Of a stretch of 64,000 nucleotides of DNA, positions 1 to 9,335 are shown in pieces. The stretch comes from Cereibacter sphaeroides (GTDB lineage: Bacteria > Pseudomonadota > Alphaproteobacteria > Rhodobacterales > Rhodobacteraceae). The notes under the pieces are model-generated. The model made no database searches. It was not told the origin of the DNA and worked only from the letters and a program-made list of their open reading frames with translations. The DNA is taken from assembly GCA_003243455.1 (NCBI GenBank), contig QFQS01000003.1:434001-498000 (forward strand), in the 5' to 3' direction. Each line of letters starts with the position of its first letter. The stretch's first letter is position 1. The translations under genes were made by a program, and so were the position numbers.

Positions 1-652
1 CACGGTGATGATCACCGGCGACAACCCGATGACCGCCGCCGCCATCGCGGCGGAGGCCGGGGTGGACGACTTTCTTGCGCAGGCGACGCCCGAGAACAAG
101 CTGGCCCTGATCCGCGAAGAGCAGGCCAAGGGCAAGCTGGTCGCCATGTGCGGTGACGGCACCAACGACGCACCGGCGCTTGCACAGGCCGACGTCGGCG
201 TTGCGATGAACACCGGCACCGTCGCCGCGCGCGAGGCGGGCAACATGGTCGATCTGGACAGCGATCCGACCAAGCTGATCGAGGTGGTCGAGATCGGCAA
301 GCAGCTGTTGATGACACGTGGTGCGCTGACCACCTTCAGCATTGCCAACGACATCGCCAAGTATTTCGCCATCATCCCGGCGATGTTCCTGGCATTCTAC
401 CCGCAGCTTCAGGGGCTGAACATCATGGGGCTGGCCTCGCCCCAAAGCGCGATCCTGTCAGCCATCATCTTTAACGCGCTGATCATCGTCGCGCTGATCC
501 CGCTGTCACTGCGCGGCGTGAAGTATCGTGCGGTCGGGGCCGGGGCGCTCTTGTCGCGCAACCTTCTGGTCTACGGCCTTGGTGGCATCCTGGTGCCGTT
601 CGCCGGGATCAAGATCATCGACGTGACGATCACCGCCATCGGCCTCGTGTAA
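1..652 (+). CDS. kdpB: KdpB, potassium-transporting P-type ATPase catalytic subunit (3' part)
   Basis: This is the C-terminal third of KdpB, the ATP-hydrolysing subunit of the inner-membrane KdpFABC potassium pump. The reading frame is open at the window edge (first complete codon at base 2), so the N-terminal half and the phosphorylated Asp loop lie outside. The hinge motif TGDNPMTA and the P-type ATPase motif CGDGTNDAPAL are visible, followed by three hydrophobic stretches that match the last membrane helices. The gene ends 12 bases before kdpC, so they are cotranscribed. kdpF and kdpA should lie just upstream. Identification is secure from motifs and from the neighbouring kdpC and kdpDE. 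Confidence 0.97.
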   Translation, partial: TVMITGDNPMTAAAIAAEAGVDDFLAQATPENKLALIREEQAKGKLVAMCGDGTNDAPALAQADVGVAMNTGTVAAREAGNMVDLDSDPTKLIEVVEIGKQLLMTRGALTTFSIANDIAKYFAIIPAMFLAFYPQLQGLNIMGLASPQSAILSAIIFNALIIVALIPLSLRGVKYRAVGAGALLSRNLLVYGLGGILVPFAGIKIIDVTITAIGLV

Positions 653-664
653 GGAGGGGCAATC

Positions 665-1234
665 ATGCTGAAACAAGTCAGACCTGCGATCCTGATGCTT
701 CTTGGGTTCACCGTCATCACAGGCATCGCATACCCGCTTGCCATCGCCGGTATCGCCCAGGCCGTGTTCCCCTATCAGGCGAATGGCAGCCTGATTGAAA
801 GGAACGGAGCAATCATCGGATCCGAGCTGATCGGGCAGGCCTTCACCGGCCCGACCTATTTCCATGGTCGTCCCTCGGCCGCCGGTGCGGGTTATGATGC
901 AGGGGCATCGAGCGGCTCGAACCTGGGCCCGACCAGCGCGGCGCTGGTCGAACGTGTGACGGCCGAGACCGAGCGGTTGCGCGCCGAGAATGGTGGCCAA
1001 CAGGTTCCGATGGATCTTGTGACCACTTCGGCCAGCGGGCTTGATCCGCATATCTCTCCCGAGGCGGCATTGTTCCAGGCGGACCGGGTTGCAACGGCTC
1101 GTGGAATCGACCCGTCTTTGGTTCGCGAACTGGTTCAGCGGCATATTGAACCCCGCAGCCTGGGTGTGCTGGGAGAGCCGGTGGTGAATGTGCTGAAGCT
1201 GAATCTGGCGCTGGATGCGGCCAGTCAGGGCTGA
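665..1234 (+). CDS. kdpC: KdpC, potassium-transporting ATPase accessory subunit
   Basis: KdpC is a single-span membrane subunit that raises the ATP affinity of KdpB in the KdpFABC pump. The protein has 189 residues, the usual size. It starts with a short basic stretch and one hydrophobic helix (about residues 8-32, LMLLGFTVITGIAYPLAIAG), then the family signature GSELIGQAF followed by FHGRPSA and SGSNLGPTS. The C-terminal soluble domain is complete. An AAGGAGGGG-like ribosome site lies just before the ATG. The gene is followed after 5 bases by a perfect hairpin, so the structural operon probably ends here rather than running straight into kdpD. Confidence 0.97.
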   Translation: MLKQVRPAILMLLGFTVITGIAYPLAIAGIAQAVFPYQANGSLIERNGAIIGSELIGQAFTGPTYFHGRPSAAGAGYDAGASSGSNLGPTSAALVERVTAETERLRAENGGQQVPMDLVTTSASGLDPHISPEAALFQADRVATARGIDPSLVRELVQRHIEPRSLGVLGEPVVNVLKLNLALDAASQG

Positions 1235-1239
1235 GGACA

Positions 1240-1278
1240 GCAGAAAAGCCGGGCACAGGTTGTGCCCGGCTTTTCTGC
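1240..1278 (+). terminator. Strong hairpin between kdpC and kdpD
   Basis: An 18-base perfect inverted repeat (arms 1240-1257 and 1261-1278) with a 3-base loop begins 5 bases after the kdpC stop. The right arm contains the run CTTTTCTGC, so the T-rich stretch lies inside the stem rather than after it. It reads as a terminator or a strong 3'-end stabiliser in the + direction and separates kdpFABC from kdpDE. Confidence 0.8.
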
Positions 1279-1380
1279 GCTGGCCAGCCACTGGTGTTGG
1301 CCTGCCTGGCAGATTGATGCAAGTGTAACTGCAGCGCATGGATTTCCGCTGTCCGACCGACCGAGGATACAAGACCGCGA

Positions 1381-4068
1381 ATGTCCGATTTGAACGAAGA
1401 CAGCCGCCCATCGCCGGATGCCCTGCTGGAAAGGGCGACGCAGGAAGTGCGCGGGCGGCTGAAGATTTTCCTCGGCGCCGCACCGGGTGTCGGCAAGACC
1501 TACGAGATGCTGCAATCCGGCCGTGAACAGCGTGACGATGGTGTGGATGTGGTGATCGGCATTGTCGAAACCCATGGCCGCGAGGAAACGGCCGCGCTGG
1601 TAGATGGTTTCGAGGTCATCCCGCGCCAGGTCATCGCCTATCGCGGGCAGAAGCTTGACGAGATGGATCTTGACGCGATCATCGCCCGCACCCCCGCGCT
1701 GGTGCTGGTGGACGAACTGGCCCATACCAACGCGCCCGGCAGCCGCCACCCCAAGCGCTATCTCGATGTTCTGGAGATCCTGGACCATGGCATTGACGTC
1801 TATACGACGCTGAACATCCAGCACGTCGAAAGTCTGAACGATGTCGTGGCGCAGATCACCCGCATCCGCGTGCGCGAGACGGTGCCGGATTCGGTGATCG
1901 ACCGGGCGAACGATATCGAGATCATCGACCTGACGCCGGACGATCTGATCAAGCGCCTGAACGAGGGCAAGGTCTATCTGCCCAAGACCGCGCAGCGGGC
2001 TATCCGCAACTACTTCTCTCCCGGCAACCTGACCGCCTTGCGCGAATTGGCGCTGCGGCGCACGGCGCAAAGGGTTGACGAGCAACTGCTGAGCCATATG
2101 CAGGCCCATGCAATCCGCGGGCCCTGGCCAAGCGGGGACCGCATACTTGTCTGCATTGATGCGAGCGCCCAGGGCCCTGCGCTGGTGCGCTATGCCAAAC
2201 GGCAGGCCGACAGGATGCGCGCCTCATGGACGGCGCTGCATGTGGAACTGGCAGACGACAGGTCGGAAGCCGACAAGGACCGTCTCGCCGCAACATTGCG
2301 TCTGGCGGAACAGTTGGGCGGCGAGGCTGTAACCCTGCTCGGCCAAAGTGCCGCGCGAGAAATCCTGCGCCATGCCCTTTCCAACAATTTCAGCCACATC
2401 ATCATCGGGCGCAGCGGAAAATCGCGCTGGCAGGAATGGATCGGACGCTCGGTATCGCATGAGCTGATCCGCAACGCCGGCGACATTACCATACATGTGG
2501 TCGCAGGGGCGGGGCGCGAACCTGTTGCTCTGCGCGCATCCACGCTGCCGGAAACAACCGGCTTCCGCCCCATGCCTTTTGCCCTTGCGATTGCCTATGT
2601 CGCAGCGGCGGTTGGCATAGGCATGACGCTTTATCATGTGCTGGGTGTGCGCAACCTCAGCCTGGTCTTCCTGATGGCGGTGTTGACCTCGGCTGCCACG
2701 GCCGGTCTTTTGCCGGCGCTGTTCGCTTCGGTGCTGGGGGCGCTGGCCTACAACTATTTCTTTCTGCCGCCGCTCTACACGCTGGAGATAAGGGATCCCG
2801 AAAGTGTCGTGGCCTTCGTGGCGTTTCTTGCCGCCGCTGCACTTACTTCCAACCTGACGGCGCGCGTTCATCGTCAGGCCAAGGTGGCGCGGACCAGGGC
2901 GCGGACCACCGAGAGTCTTTATATGTTTTCGAAACGCCTGTCGGCGGCAGCCACGCTGGATGACGTGCTCTGGGTGACGGTCAACCAGATGGCACGGATG
3001 CTGGGCGTCAACACCGTCCTGCTTTTGCCGGAAGGAAAGACGGTTGCCGTGCGCGCGGGATTTCCCCCGGACGATACGCTGGCCGATTATGACATTGCTG
3101 CAGCGCAATGGGCGTTCGAACACAGTCATCCCGCGGGCCGCGGCGCAGATACGCTGCCGAGGGCAAAGCGTCTGTATCTGCCATTGCGGTCGGGCCGCGC
3201 CACGATCGGAGTCGTGGGGCTGGACAGCGATCGCAGCGGCGTGCTGCTGACCCCTGATCAGCAGCGTCTGTTCGATGCGTTGGCCGATCAGGCCGCGCTT
3301 GCGATCGAGCGCATTCAGCTTGTCGATGATCTGGATGGGGCCAGACTTGCCGCCGAGGCTGACAAGCTGCGTTCGGCGCTGCTTACATCCATATCGCACG
3401 ATCTGCGCACACCGCTGGCGGGCATCATGGGGGCAGCCGGAACGTTGCGAGACTATTTCGCGGAACTGCCGAAAGAGGGGCGGGACGACCTGCTTGCCAC
3501 CGTTGTCGAGGAATCAGAGCGGCTGAACCGCTTTATCGCCAACTTGCTGGACATGACCCGGATCGAGACCGGGGCGATGTCGCCGAACCTGTCGCCCATA
3601 TACCTTGACGAGGTGGTGGGCGCGGCGCTGCGTCGGGCGCAAAAGATACTGGCGGGCCACGAAACCCTGGTAACGATGCCGGAGGGGCTGCCGATGCTGC
3701 GGCTTGATCCCGTGCTGTTCGAGCAGGTCCTGTTCAACATTCTGGACAATGCGGCGAAATACGCGCCAGCGGGTACGCGTATTGAGATCGAGGCCCGGCA
3801 GGATGGCGGCAGCGTTCATCTGCAACTGCGCGACGAAGGCCCCGGCATTCCCGAGGCCGATCTGGAGCGTGTCTTTGACATCTTTTATCGCGCCAGAAAG
3901 GGCGATCAGGTCAAGGCCGGCACCGGGCTTGGCCTTGCGATCTGCCGCGGCTTTGTCGAGGCGATGGGCGGCACCATCCGCGCCGCGAACCGCACCGATC
4001 GCGGCGGCGCCGTCTTTTCCATCCGGCTGCCGATCCCGTCCGACATCAAACAGCCGGAGGTTGCGTGA
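1381..4068 (+). CDS. kdpD: KdpD, potassium-sensing histidine kinase
   Basis: KdpD is the inner-membrane sensor kinase that activates KdpE when potassium is limiting. The 895-residue protein shows the full domain order: N-terminal KdpD domain with Walker A (GAAPGVGKTYE, about residue 31) and Walker B-like LVLVDELAHTN; a universal-stress-type domain at about 250-375; a four-helix membrane block (DUF4118) at about 395-500; a GAF-like segment; the HisKA box SISHDLRTPL with phospho-acceptor His673; and the ATPase boxes NILDNAAKYAP, DEGPGIP and GTGLGLAI. The start is ATG 1381 with a weak GAGGA about 13 bases upstream. The stop overlaps the kdpE start (TGATG), so the two are translationally coupled. 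Confidence 0.97.
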   Translation: MSDLNEDSRPSPDALLERATQEVRGRLKIFLGAAPGVGKTYEMLQSGREQRDDGVDVVIGIVETHGREETAALVDGFEVIPRQVIAYRGQKLDEMDLDAIIARTPALVLVDELAHTNAPGSRHPKRYLDVLEILDHGIDVYTTLNIQHVESLNDVVAQITRIRVRETVPDSVIDRANDIEIIDLTPDDLIKRLNEGKVYLPKTAQRAIRNYFSPGNLTALRELALRRTAQRVDEQLLSHMQAHAIRGPWPSGDRILVCIDASAQGPALVRYAKRQADRMRASWTALHVELADDRSEADKDRLAATLRLAEQLGGEAVTLLGQSAAREILRHALSNNFSHIIIGRSGKSRWQEWIGRSVSHELIRNAGDITIHVVAGAGREPVALRASTLPETTGFRPMPFALAIAYVAAAVGIGMTLYHVLGVRNLSLVFLMAVLTSAATAGLLPALFASVLGALAYNYFFLPPLYTLEIRDPESVVAFVAFLAAAALTSNLTARVHRQAKVARTRARTTESLYMFSKRLSAAATLDDVLWVTVNQMARMLGVNTVLLLPEGKTVAVRAGFPPDDTLADYDIAAAQWAFEHSHPAGRGADTLPRAKRLYLPLRSGRATIGVVGLDSDRSGVLLTPDQQRLFDALADQAALAIERIQLVDDLDGARLAAEADKLRSALLTSISHDLRTPLAGIMGAAGTLRDYFAELPKEGRDDLLATVVEESERLNRFIANLLDMTRIETGAMSPNLSPIYLDEVVGAALRRAQKILAGHETLVTMPEGLPMLRLDPVLFEQVLFNILDNAAKYAPAGTRIEIEARQDGGSVHLQLRDEGPGIPEADLERVFDIFYRARKGDQVKAGTGLGLAICRGFVEAMGGTIRAANRTDRGGAVFSIRLPIPSDIKQPEVA

Positions 4069-4769
4069 TGAGTGCGAATGACGTGAAGATCCTTGTGGTC
4101 GACGACGAACAGCCTATCCGCAAGCTGCTTCGGACCGGGCTGGCGGTCGAGGGCTATGCGGTGGTCGAGGCGCGAAACGGCCGCGAGGCTGTGGAGCTTG
4201 TCGCCAGTGAACGGCCGGACCTGATCCTGCTGGACCTTGGGTTGCCCGATATGCAGGGCCACGATCTGCTGGAGAAGTGGCGCGCGCAGGCGCTGGATCT
4301 GCCGGTGGTCATCCTGTCCAGCCGCACCGACGAAAGCGGAATCGTCAAGGCGCTGGAGCTTGGGGCGGACGACTATGTGACCAAGCCCTTTGGCATGAAA
4401 GAACTTGCGGCCCGCATTCGCGTTGCCTTGCGTCACCGGCTGCAACAGCAGGGAGAGCGGCCTGTTTTTCAGACGGGCGCGCTTTCGGTCGATCTGGTGC
4501 GGCGCATCGTCAAGGTCCATGACCGCGAGGTGAAACTGTCCCCCAAGGAATACGACATCCTGCGCATCCTGGTGCAGCATGCGGGCAAGGTCATAACCCA
4601 CCAGCACCTGCTGCGGCAGGTCTGGGGTGAACTGGCCGAGGTCCAGTATCTGCGGGTCTATGTCCGCCAGCTTCGCCAGAAGATCGAGGACAGCACCGAC
4701 GAGCCGAAATACATCACCACCGAAACCGGGGTAGGCTACCGCCTGCGTGAGACGGACGCGGGCGTTTGA
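4068..4769 (+). CDS. kdpE: KdpE, response regulator of kdp
   Basis: This is an OmpR-family response regulator that is phosphorylated by KdpD and activates the kdpFABC promoter. The protein has 233 residues from ATG 4068; a GTG at 4065 is possible but the ATG overlaps the kdpD stop as TGATG. The receiver domain (about 1-120) has the acidic pair in VVDDE, the phospho-acceptor Asp56 in LILLDLGLPD and the conserved Lys106 in DDYVTKPF. The winged-helix DNA-binding domain follows at about 135-230 and ends in the typical GVGYRL. The KdpE target site would lie upstream of kdpF, outside the window. Confidence 0.96.
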   Translation: MSANDVKILVVDDEQPIRKLLRTGLAVEGYAVVEARNGREAVELVASERPDLILLDLGLPDMQGHDLLEKWRAQALDLPVVILSSRTDESGIVKALELGADDYVTKPFGMKELAARIRVALRHRLQQQGERPVFQTGALSVDLVRRIVKVHDREVKLSPKEYDILRILVQHAGKVITHQHLLRQVWGELAEVQYLRVYVRQLRQKIEDSTDEPKYITTETGVGYRLRETDAGV

Positions 4770-4779
4770 TGCACAGACC

Positions 4780-5445
4780 CTACTTTACTGTGGTGGCGAG
4801 GTCGGTCTGACCGTTGCCGTGTCGGAAAGCGGTCGCAAAAAGCAGGCAGGCGACGATGCTGACCACTATGCTGGGAAACCCGAAATGCCGGTAGCAGAGT
4901 GTGCCCAGGATAGCGCCGCCGACCAGACCCAGCCAAAGTCCAAGATAGGGAAGCCAGTGTGCCACCGGGTATCCCAGCAACCTGCCCGCAAGCAATTGCG
5001 CGAATTTGACCAGCGTGCCTGTCATGTAGGTTACGCCGATGCTGACCTCGCCCTTGCGGACGAAAACGTTGTTTGCCGCCCCCATGGCGACCGCTGTCAG
5101 CGCGATGGCAAAAGATGTGGGCCAGTAGGCATACAGGGCAAGAGAGATGGTCAGGACAATGGCCATGAACAACAGTATGACGGCAGACGCAAAGCGCGCT
5201 TCGAAGTGGCGTATCAGCGTTCCTGCCATAACCCCCAGCACGAAGAGCAGGATGATAAGCATCAGAAGCGCCGCTGCCTGTATTCCTGTGTCCCCGCCGA
5301 CAGCCACGGCGAAGCTGGTCGAGTTCCCGCTCATGAAGGAGACAAAGGCGCCCCCGAGGCTGAGAAATCCGATGGCGTCAGTAAAACCGGCTACCGTGGC
5401 CAATCCGATGGCAACAAGCTGCGACGTTCGATCATGAGAGACCAC
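4780..5445 (-). CDS. YoaK/DUF1275 family membrane protein
   Basis: The 221-residue protein is almost wholly hydrophobic, with about six predicted membrane helices. It has the N-terminal pattern typical of DUF1275 (YoaK-like) proteins: AGFTDAIGFLSLGGAFVSFM followed by SGNST. The biochemical role of this family is not established; a transport function is often suggested. It converges on kdpE with a gap of only 10 bases and faces away from the downstream transporter operon, so it looks like a single-gene unit whose promoter lies in the 5446-5744 gap. Confidence 0.85.
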   Translation of the reverse strand: MVSHDRTSQLVAIGLATVAGFTDAIGFLSLGGAFVSFMSGNSTSFAVAVGGDTGIQAAALLMLIILLFVLGVMAGTLIRHFEARFASAVILLFMAIVLTISLALYAYWPTSFAIALTAVAMGAANNVFVRKGEVSIGVTYMTGTLVKFAQLLAGRLLGYPVAHWLPYLGLWLGLVGGAILGTLCYRHFGFPSIVVSIVACLLFATAFRHGNGQTDLATTVK

Positions 5446-5744
5446 GGGCAGGAAACTCCTTCGGAAATCCGGTTACAGTCTTGATGTGGAAGCCGGGCAA
5501 AGTCAGCAAGAACCGGCGCACTGGGCCTTGATCCTTTTGCCTGGCGCTTCCGCGCCACAGATGTCGAGGCGGGCGCCGATACGTGACCCGGCGCAAAACT
5601 CAGACAAACTGCTCAATTCTGCAGCAAGTAGTGCGATCTGCCCAAATCACGGACATCGCCGTTGCATTGCCCGGCGGCTTTCGCTTTAGTCGAGGGCAAG
5701 ACGAGCGCAGGAAAACCTGCCGGATTTACCTGGGGAGATTTGGG
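5446..5744. other. Divergent intergenic region
   Basis: This roughly 300-base gap separates the DUF1275 gene from the polyamine-type transporter operon and must hold both promoters. The only structure seen is a small hairpin (TGGCGC/GCGCCA, 5542-5557). An open frame runs through 5583-5744 into the ATPase gene, but its translation lacks family similarity and is treated as non-coding. A ribosome site (GGGGAG, 5732-5737) precedes the ATPase start. Confidence 0.55.
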
Positions 5745-6848
5745 TTGAACGCTACGGCCCGCAGCGACGCATTCGTCCAGTTCGAGCACGTCCAGAAAAG
5801 CTACGACGGCGAGACGCTTGTCGTTAAGGATCTGAACCTGACCATCGCGAAGGGTGAGTTCCTGACGATGCTTGGGCCGTCAGGGTCGGGCAAGACGACC
5901 TGCCTGATGATGCTTGCCGGGTTCGAGACGGCGACAAACGGAGAGATTCGTCTGGACGGGCGGCCGATCAACCAGGTGCCACCGCACAAGCGGGGCATTG
6001 GCATGGTGTTCCAGAACTATGCGCTGTTCCCGCACATGACTGTGGGCGAGAATCTGGCCTTTCCGCTGGAAGTGCGGAACATGGGCAAGGACGAGCGCGA
6101 GACAAAGATCAAGCGCGCGCTGGACATGGTGCAGATGGGTGCGTTTTCCCATCGCCGCCCGTCGCAGTTGTCGGGCGGCCAGCAGCAGCGCATAGCACTT
6201 GCCCGTGCGCTGGTCTTTGATCCGAAGCTTGTGCTGATGGACGAACCTTTGGGCGCGCTGGACAAGCAATTGCGCGAACACATGCAGTTCGAGATCAAGC
6301 ATCTGCATGAAAGCCTTGGGATTACGGTGGTTTACGTCACCCACGATCAGGGCGAGGCGCTGACGATGAGCGACCGGATCGCGGTATTCAACGACGGGCG
6401 TATCCAGCAGTTGGCCCCCCCGGCAGAGCTTTATGAGCGCCCCGCGAACAGTTTCGTCGCCCAGTTCATCGGCGAGAACAACCGGTTGCAAGGGACTGTC
6501 GAGGATATCGCCGGTGGGCGGGCGCTGGTGCGATTGCCGACGGGCGAAATGATCGACGCGACGCCGGTGAACGTCAGCCACAAGGGGCAGGCGACGCTGG
6601 TTTCGATTCGGCCAGAGCGTGTGGAATACAAGCCCGAGATGCTGCCTGCCGGCGCCCATACACTGGAGGCCGAGGTGCTGGAGTTTATTTACATGGGCGA
6701 TCTGTTCCGTACCCGGCTGCGTGTGGCGGGATCGGACGACTTCGTGATCAAGTCCCGCAATACTGCCGGGCAGCGCATGCTGTCGCCGGGCGAGATGATC
6801 CGGATCGGCTGGGCACCTGCGGATGCGCGTGCGCTTGATCCGGTTTAG
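5745..6848 (+). CDS. PotA-like ABC transporter ATP-binding protein
   Basis: This is the cytoplasmic ATPase of a spermidine/putrescine-type import system. From the TTG at 5745 it has 367 residues, the normal size for PotA-like proteins. GGGGAG lies 7 bases upstream of that TTG and the upstream in-frame residues match no ABC domain. Motifs in order are Walker A GPSGSGKTTCL, signature LSGGQQQRIALARAL, Walker B LVLMDEPLGALD and the switch His in VTHDQGEA. A C-terminal TOBE-like regulatory domain covers about 270-365. It is the first gene of a four-gene operon with its binding protein and two permeases. The exact substrate cannot be told from the ATPase. Confidence 0.92.
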   Translation: MNATARSDAFVQFEHVQKSYDGETLVVKDLNLTIAKGEFLTMLGPSGSGKTTCLMMLAGFETATNGEIRLDGRPINQVPPHKRGIGMVFQNYALFPHMTVGENLAFPLEVRNMGKDERETKIKRALDMVQMGAFSHRRPSQLSGGQQQRIALARALVFDPKLVLMDEPLGALDKQLREHMQFEIKHLHESLGITVVYVTHDQGEALTMSDRIAVFNDGRIQQLAPPAELYERPANSFVAQFIGENNRLQGTVEDIAGGRALVRLPTGEMIDATPVNVSHKGQATLVSIRPERVEYKPEMLPAGAHTLEAEVLEFIYMGDLFRTRLRVAGSDDFVIKSRNTAGQRMLSPGEMIRIGWAPADARALDPV

Positions 6849-6915
6849 GCTACGTGACCAAGGGGAAACCCCCTGGCCCGATAGAGAAGAAAAAGATCAA
6901 CAAGGGAGCTACCAG

Positions 6916-7989
6916 ATGAAAAGACTTCTTATCCTGAGCACGGCCCTGAGCCTTGGCGGTTTTGCCGCGCAGGCCGACGTGACCGTGATGTCCTGGGGCG
7001 GCGCCTATGGCGAAGCCCAGACCGAAGCGCACCTGAAGCCGTTTACCGCCAAGACCGGCATCAAGACGACCATGGTCGACAGCGACAACCCGGCGACCCC
7101 GATCAAGGCAATGGTCGAGGCCAACAACGTCACGATCGACGTGGCTTCGCTGGAATATGCCGACGCGATCCGTCTTTGCGACGAGGGTCTGCTGGAGCCC
7201 GTCGATATCAATACCCTGCCCGCCGGGGCCGACGGCAAACCTGCCTCCGAGGACTTCCTTGCCGGTGCGGTGACGGATTGCGCCGTTTCGACCGACATCT
7301 GGGCCAACATCTTTGCCTATGACTCCAGCAAGCTGACCGGCACCGTTCCCACGACCGTGGCCGACTTCTTCGACCTGGAGAAATTCCCCGGCAAGCGCGG
7401 GTTGAAGAAGGGCGCGAAGGCTGTCCTGGAGTTCGCCCTGCTGGGTGACGGGGTGGCGCCGGCCGATGTCTACACCGTTCTGTCGACGCCCGAAGGCGTG
7501 GATCGCGCCTTTGCCAAGCTCGACACCATCAAGGGCGATGTCGTCTGGTGGGAAGCGGGCGCGCAGCCGCCGCAACTGCTGGCGGATGGCGAAGTGGTGA
7601 TGACGACGGCCTACAACGGCCGGATCTTCAACGCCGCCGTGGGCGAAGGCAAGCCGTTCACCATCGTCTGGGACGGCCAGATCTACGAAAACGAGATGTA
7701 CGCAATCCCGAAAGGCGCGCCGAACCTGGAACAGGCGAAGGAATTCATCGCCTATGCCACCTCGACCGAGGGCTTGCAGGCGCAGGCCAAGCAGATCAGC
7801 TATGGGCCGGCCCGGCATTCGGCCAACGCCACCGAGATCATCTTCAAGGACGGCAAGACGGTGATGGGTCCGAACCTGCCCACCGCCCCCGCGAACATGA
7901 CCAACGCGCTGGAATCCTCGTTCGAATTCTGGGTCGACAAGGACTCGGAGCTGAACGAGCGCTTCAACGCCTGGCTGGCCTCGAACTGA
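6916..7989 (+). CDS. Periplasmic substrate-binding protein, PotD/PotF-like
   Basis: This is the periplasmic receptor for the adjacent ABC importer. The start is ATG 6916, with AAGGGAG 8 bases upstream; the longer open frame from 6823 overlaps the ATPase gene and is not used. The 357-residue protein has a clear signal peptide (MKRLLILSTALSLGGFAAQA) and then the DVTVMSWGGAYGEAQ opening common in polyamine-binding family members. Further typical segments are WANIFAYDSSKL and AYNGRIFNA. Such proteins bind polyamines, amino acids or small opines, so only the general class is safe. A hairpin right after the stop probably protects this part of the mRNA. Confidence 0.93.
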   Translation: MKRLLILSTALSLGGFAAQADVTVMSWGGAYGEAQTEAHLKPFTAKTGIKTTMVDSDNPATPIKAMVEANNVTIDVASLEYADAIRLCDEGLLEPVDINTLPAGADGKPASEDFLAGAVTDCAVSTDIWANIFAYDSSKLTGTVPTTVADFFDLEKFPGKRGLKKGAKAVLEFALLGDGVAPADVYTVLSTPEGVDRAFAKLDTIKGDVVWWEAGAQPPQLLADGEVVMTTAYNGRIFNAAVGEGKPFTIVWDGQIYENEMYAIPKGAPNLEQAKEFIAYATSTEGLQAQAKQISYGPARHSANATEIIFKDGKTVMGPNLPTAPANMTNALESSFEFWVDKDSELNERFNAWLASN

Positions 7990-7995
7990 TCCAAC

Positions 7996-8023
7996 GGCCG
8001 TCAGGGGCTATCCCCTGGCGGCC
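7996..8023 (+). terminator. Hairpin between binding-protein and permease genes
   Basis: Arms 7996-8007 (GGCCGTCAGGGG) and 8012-8023 form a 12-bp stem with one G-T pair and a CTAT loop. There is no T tract, so it is more likely an mRNA stabiliser or partial terminator that keeps binding-protein mRNA above permease mRNA than a full stop. Confidence 0.7.
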
Positions 8024-8050
8024 ATCCCGACCCGAAGGACCGATGCCCGC

Positions 8051-9322
8051 ATGCCTGCCGACCTGCCCCTTTCCGCCCCGGTCCCCCTGGGCAAGCTGAC
8101 AACAAGCGATGGCCGTCCGCTGAAGCAAGCCTTGGCCAAGGCGCAGTCCCGTGCGCGCAGACGGGCTTTTTTTCTGGTCGCGCCTCTGCTCGCCTTTGTA
8201 ATTTTCTCTTTCGTCGTGCCGATCGGGCAGATGTTGAATCGCTCAATCTATCATGATGGCTTTTCTGCCAATGCCCCGGCTGTAGGTGCCTGGTTTGCCG
8301 CCAACCCGGCGGGCACGGAGCCTGACGAGGCTGCCTTTGCCGCGCTGGCCGAGGACTTCCGCACGATGAAGGCGGAAAAGACCGCCGGGAACGCAGGCAC
8401 CCGGGTCAACTACACCCTGCCGGAGTCGAGATCACTATTCACTGCGACCGCGCGCAAGGCGGACGATCTGGCCGCACCCTATCGCGATGCCTTTCTGGCT
8501 GTGGACAAGAAATGGGGGGAACCTGCGGTCTGGCAGGCGATGCGCAGTGCGTCGAACCCCTATACGACAGATTTCTACATGGTGGCCACCGACATGAAGC
8601 GCGCCGATGACGGCAGCCTGGAGCGAGTGGCTGAGAACCAGCGGATATACTTGTACCTGTTCGTGAAGACCTTCATCCTTTCTGGCATCATCACTGTTTT
8701 GTGCCTGCTTCTGGCCTTTCCGGTTGCGCATCTGCTGGCGACGCTGCCGATGGCAAAGGCAAACCTGCTGATGATCCTGGTGCTGCTGCCTTTCTGGACT
8801 TCACTTCTGGTGCGAACGACAAGCTGGATCGTGCTGTTGCAGGGCAAGGGCGTGATCAACGAGACCCTGCTGGCCATGGGCCTGATCAGCGATGAGAGCC
8901 GGTTGAACATGATGTACAACCAGACCGGCACGATCATCGTGATGACACATATCCTGCTGCCCTTCATGATCCTGCCGCTTTATTCGGTGATGCGGGTGAT
9001 CCCGCCCAGCTATGCGCGCGCGGCGCGCAGTCTGGGTGCGACATCCTGGACCACCTTCCGGCGCATCTACCTGCCGCAGACCCTGCCGGGGATCGGGGCG
9101 GGGGCGCTGTTGGTGTTCATCCTGGCGGTCGGCTATTACATCACGCCCGCGCTGGTCGGGGGTGCGGACGGTCAGCTGTTCTCGAACATGATCGACTTCC
9201 ACATGGACAAGTCGAACTGGTCGATGGCCGCCGCGCTGTCGGCGATGCTGCTGGCGGGCGTGATGGTGCTTTACTGGCTGTACGACCGCCTGATCGGCAT
9301 CGACAACCTGAAGCTTGGTTGA
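8051..9322 (+). CDS. PotB-like ABC permease with a large periplasmic insertion
   Basis: This is the first membrane subunit of the transporter. It has 423 residues, whereas PotB-type permeases usually have about 280-300. The extra length sits between the first helix (about residues 38-60) and the second (about 203-225): a hydrophilic segment of some 140 residues rich in Ala, Asp, Glu and Lys that should be periplasmic. The permease domain follows, with the EAA-like loop ARAARSLGATSWTTFRRIYLP that contacts the ATPase. The start is ATG 8051, with GAAGGA 11 bases upstream. The insertion occurs in known homologous permeases as well, but its purpose is not clear. Confidence 0.9.
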   Translation: MPADLPLSAPVPLGKLTTSDGRPLKQALAKAQSRARRRAFFLVAPLLAFVIFSFVVPIGQMLNRSIYHDGFSANAPAVGAWFAANPAGTEPDEAAFAALAEDFRTMKAEKTAGNAGTRVNYTLPESRSLFTATARKADDLAAPYRDAFLAVDKKWGEPAVWQAMRSASNPYTTDFYMVATDMKRADDGSLERVAENQRIYLYLFVKTFILSGIITVLCLLLAFPVAHLLATLPMAKANLLMILVLLPFWTSLLVRTTSWIVLLQGKGVINETLLAMGLISDESRLNMMYNQTGTIIVMTHILLPFMILPLYSVMRVIPPSYARAARSLGATSWTTFRRIYLPQTLPGIGAGALLVFILAVGYYITPALVGGADGQLFSNMIDFHMDKSNWSMAAALSAMLLAGVMVLYWLYDRLIGIDNLKLG

Positions 9323-9335
9323 GGGAGCAGCGCAG

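Noticed and set aside
2224..3399. Long minus-strand frame of 391 codons antisense to kdpD
   Set aside because: kdpD is complete on the plus strand with every expected motif; the antisense translation is rich in Arg, Gln and His and has no family similarity, typical of GC-rich shadow frames.
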